Origin: Nitrospirales bacterium
GTDB lineage: Bacteria > Nitrospirota > Nitrospiria > Nitrospirales > UBA8639
Direction of reading: 5' to 3'
DNA: 6,048 nt
Assembly: GCA_021604265.1 (NCBI GenBank)
Contig: BQIY01000156.1
Coordinates: 1 to 6,048, forward strand
Below the pieces are notes generated by a model. It was not told the DNA's origin. It ran no database searches and saw nothing but the letters and a program-made list of their open reading frames with translations. Positions within the stretch are counted from its first letter, which is position 1. Each line of letters starts with the position of its first letter. The translations under genes were made by a program, and so were the position numbers. Shown one piece after another: positions 4,511-6,048 of the stretch.

Positions 4511-6048
4511 TTAGGTTCTCTGCCAGTTCTTCTTCGTGAGGAGTAACGCGACGGGAATGGAAATGAGCACGATGAGGAGGGCAGGGGGGGCCGCAAGTTG
4601 ATAGAGTTCTTCGCTGGCTTCCAGCCATATTCTGACGGCCAGCGTATCAAATCCCACGGGTCGTAAGAGCAGTGTGGCCGGAAGTTCCTTCATAGCTTGT
4701 AGAAACATCAAGATCCACGCGACAGTAAAGCCTCCGCGAACCAATGGAAATGTTACAAGTCGAAAGGTATTGAATGCGCGTCTGCCCAAACTTCTTGAGG
4801 CTTCTTCGATATTGGGATTGACTTGTTGAATGGCTGATTCCATGGCCTGTAGTCCAGCCGGAAGAAAGTGGACAAGATAGGCAAGGAGTAAGATGATCGC
4901 TGTCCCGTAGAGAGAGGGAAGATGTTGAGTAAACAGCGTCAGAAGGGCTAATGCGGCAATAGGTCCAGGAAGCACATATCCGGTATAGGCTCCCTGGAGA
5001 TAGAGAAGATTGAATCGTGTGGGATGTCGGCATGCCAGGTAGGCGAGAGGCGTTCCGATGACGATAGCAACCGTGGCGGCCATACCGGAAAGCATGGTGC
5101 TATTCCAAATATGGCTCAGAAACCCGCTCGCCATATTTCCTTCGATCCAGGCTTGCCATGTCCATTGCATCAGTAAGAGAATGGGAACGCCGAATGCTGC
5201 ACAAAACACACAGGCCATAAAGGCCGTAATGCCCAGAGTTTGGAGCGGTCCGCATGGTGTCGCCGCTCGGGTTCGAATATGTCCGCCTGTTTGAAAGAAC
5301 CGGCTTTGCTGGCGAAACCATCGTTCCGCAATCAGAAAGATAAAGGCAAAAAGCACAAGAAGAAGGCTCAGAATGGATGCGGCTCCGTAGTCATAGCGTC
5401 CGGTCATCTGTTGATAGATGGCATAGGTAAACGTTTGAAAACGCAGAAGTGAGACGGCTCCAAAATCAGAGACGACATATAACGTGACAAGAAAAAGTCC
5501 TGCCACGAGAGAGGGCCGGATGAGCGGAAGTGAGACACGATAGACGGTCTGCCACCGGGTGGAGCCTGAGGCTTGCGCGGCTTCTTCGAACGAGAGATTG
5601 AAGTTTTGCAGAGCTGCGCGTGCGAGCAGGTAGACATAGGGAAAGGTATTCAGTGTCATCACCAGCCATGCCCCGCCATAGCTGTAGGGAGAGAATATCT
5701 GTGCATCCGGCCCCATAAGCCATTGCCAGCTTTGCTCAAGACTTCCTCCCATTTCTAATAGATACGTATAAATATAGGCGAGAACATACGAGGGGATGGC
5801 AAGTGGAAGGACCAAGCCCCATTCCCAAATTCGCCGCCCCGTAAAGTCATATCTCGTGACCAGCCAGGCAAGCGATACCCCCAGGAATAACGTGGCGATT
5901 CCCACCCCCACTGCGAGCGAGACGGTATTGAAGAGCAACTCGGGGATACGAGTCGCCCATAACCGTTCCCACACCTCGCCTTTGGCTGAGAAGGCTGAAT
6001 AGATGACATACAGTAATGGAAAGGCCAGGATCGTGGCGATGACAAAGG
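4511..6048 (-). CDS. fbpB: Ferric-iron-type ABC transporter permease, two fused domains (FbpB/AfuB-like), 5' end cut by window
   Basis: The frame is open from the right edge to a TAA at 4511-4513, giving 511 visible residues. FbpB-type permeases are usually a little over 500 aa, so probably only a short N-terminal piece is missing. A GTG at 5972-5974 is not the start: the codons above it encode a first membrane helix (FVIATILAFPLLYVIYSAF). The protein is a tandem duplication of two permease halves with about a dozen hydrophobic segments. Each half carries the cytoplasmic EAA loop that docks on the ATPase: EEAAQASGSTRW...LP at about visible residues 154-174, and EEASRSLGRR...FP at about 414-434. 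The duplicated EAA loops and single-chain design are typical of iron(III) importers (FbpB, AfuB, SfuB). The link PLIRPSL after EAA loop 1 is family-like. The ATPase gene follows on the same strand after about 320 bases. The binding protein gene would be expected off the right edge. Confidence 0.9.
   Translation of the reverse strand, partial: FVIATILAFPLLYVIYSAFSAKGEVWERLWATRIPELLFNTVSLAVGVGIATLFLGVSLAWLVTRYDFTGRRIWEWGLVLPLAIPSYVLAYIYTYLLEMGGSLEQSWQWLMGPDAQIFSPYSYGGAWLVMTLNTFPYVYLLARAALQNFNLSFEEAAQASGSTRWQTVYRVSLPLIRPSLVAGLFLVTLYVVSDFGAVSLLRFQTFTYAIYQQMTGRYDYGAASILSLLLVLFAFIFLIAERWFRQQSRFFQTGGHIRTRAATPCGPLQTLGITAFMACVFCAAFGVPILLLMQWTWQAWIEGNMASGFLSHIWNSTMLSGMAATVAIVIGTPLAYLACRHPTRFNLLYLQGAYTGYVLPGPIAALALLTLFTQHLPSLYGTAIILLLAYLVHFLPAGLQAMESAIQQVNPNIEEASRSLGRRAFNTFRLVTFPLVRGGFTVAWILMFLQAMKELPATLLLRPVGFDTLAVRIWLEASEELYQLAAPPALLIVLISIPVALLLTKKNWQRT

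Noticed and set aside
4426..5033. Two open frames on the - strand overlapping the permease 3' half
   Set aside because: They are out of frame with the clearly conserved permease and have Ser/Arg-rich nonsense-like composition.
5972..5974. GTG as start of the permease gene
   Set aside because: The frame continues upstream to the window edge and encodes the expected first membrane helix, so this is an internal Val codon.

Overview
The window looks like chromosomal DNA from a Gram-negative bacterium with roughly balanced base composition. The evidence is a Spy/CpxP-type periplasmic protein, a secreted ApbE-type flavin transferase and a Fur-like operator. A Nitrospirota or similar lineage is only a guess from the mix of genes; no 16S or phylogenetic marker is present. 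No rRNA, tRNA, CRISPR array or insertion sequence was seen.

Layout. Left block, + strand (1-1367): the 3' end of an unidentified gene, then an exported ApbE-family FAD:protein FMN transferase. Everything to the right is on the - strand and converges on this pair. At 1478-2106 is a two-gene toxin-antitoxin cassette: a ribbon-helix-helix antitoxin followed by a PIN-domain toxin, joined by an ATGA overlap. It is preceded by a short region with repeats and a possible promoter. A strong rho-independent terminator at about 2283-2305 insulates the cassette from the next transcription unit.

Main block, - strand (2345 to the right edge): a ferric-iron-type ABC importer. The two-domain permease (FbpB/AfuB type) runs off the right edge. 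A gap of about 320 bases holding a good Fur-box match follows, then the ATPase (FbpC/AfuC type). Thirteen bases after the ATPase comes a secreted His/Gly-rich protein with a Spy/CpxP-like LTxxQ domain, whose Shine-Dalgarno overlaps the ATPase stop codon. No iron-binding periplasmic protein (FbpA) lies in the window; it may sit beyond the right edge.

How the genes may work together: the permease and ATPase would import ferric iron (or a similar metal) from the periplasm. The Fur box would shut off the ATPase plus His-rich pair when iron is plentiful. The His-rich Spy-like protein is the least conventional element, since its placement suggests a periplasmic metal-handling or chaperone role tied to the importer. 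That role is inferred from context and composition, not shown by sequence.
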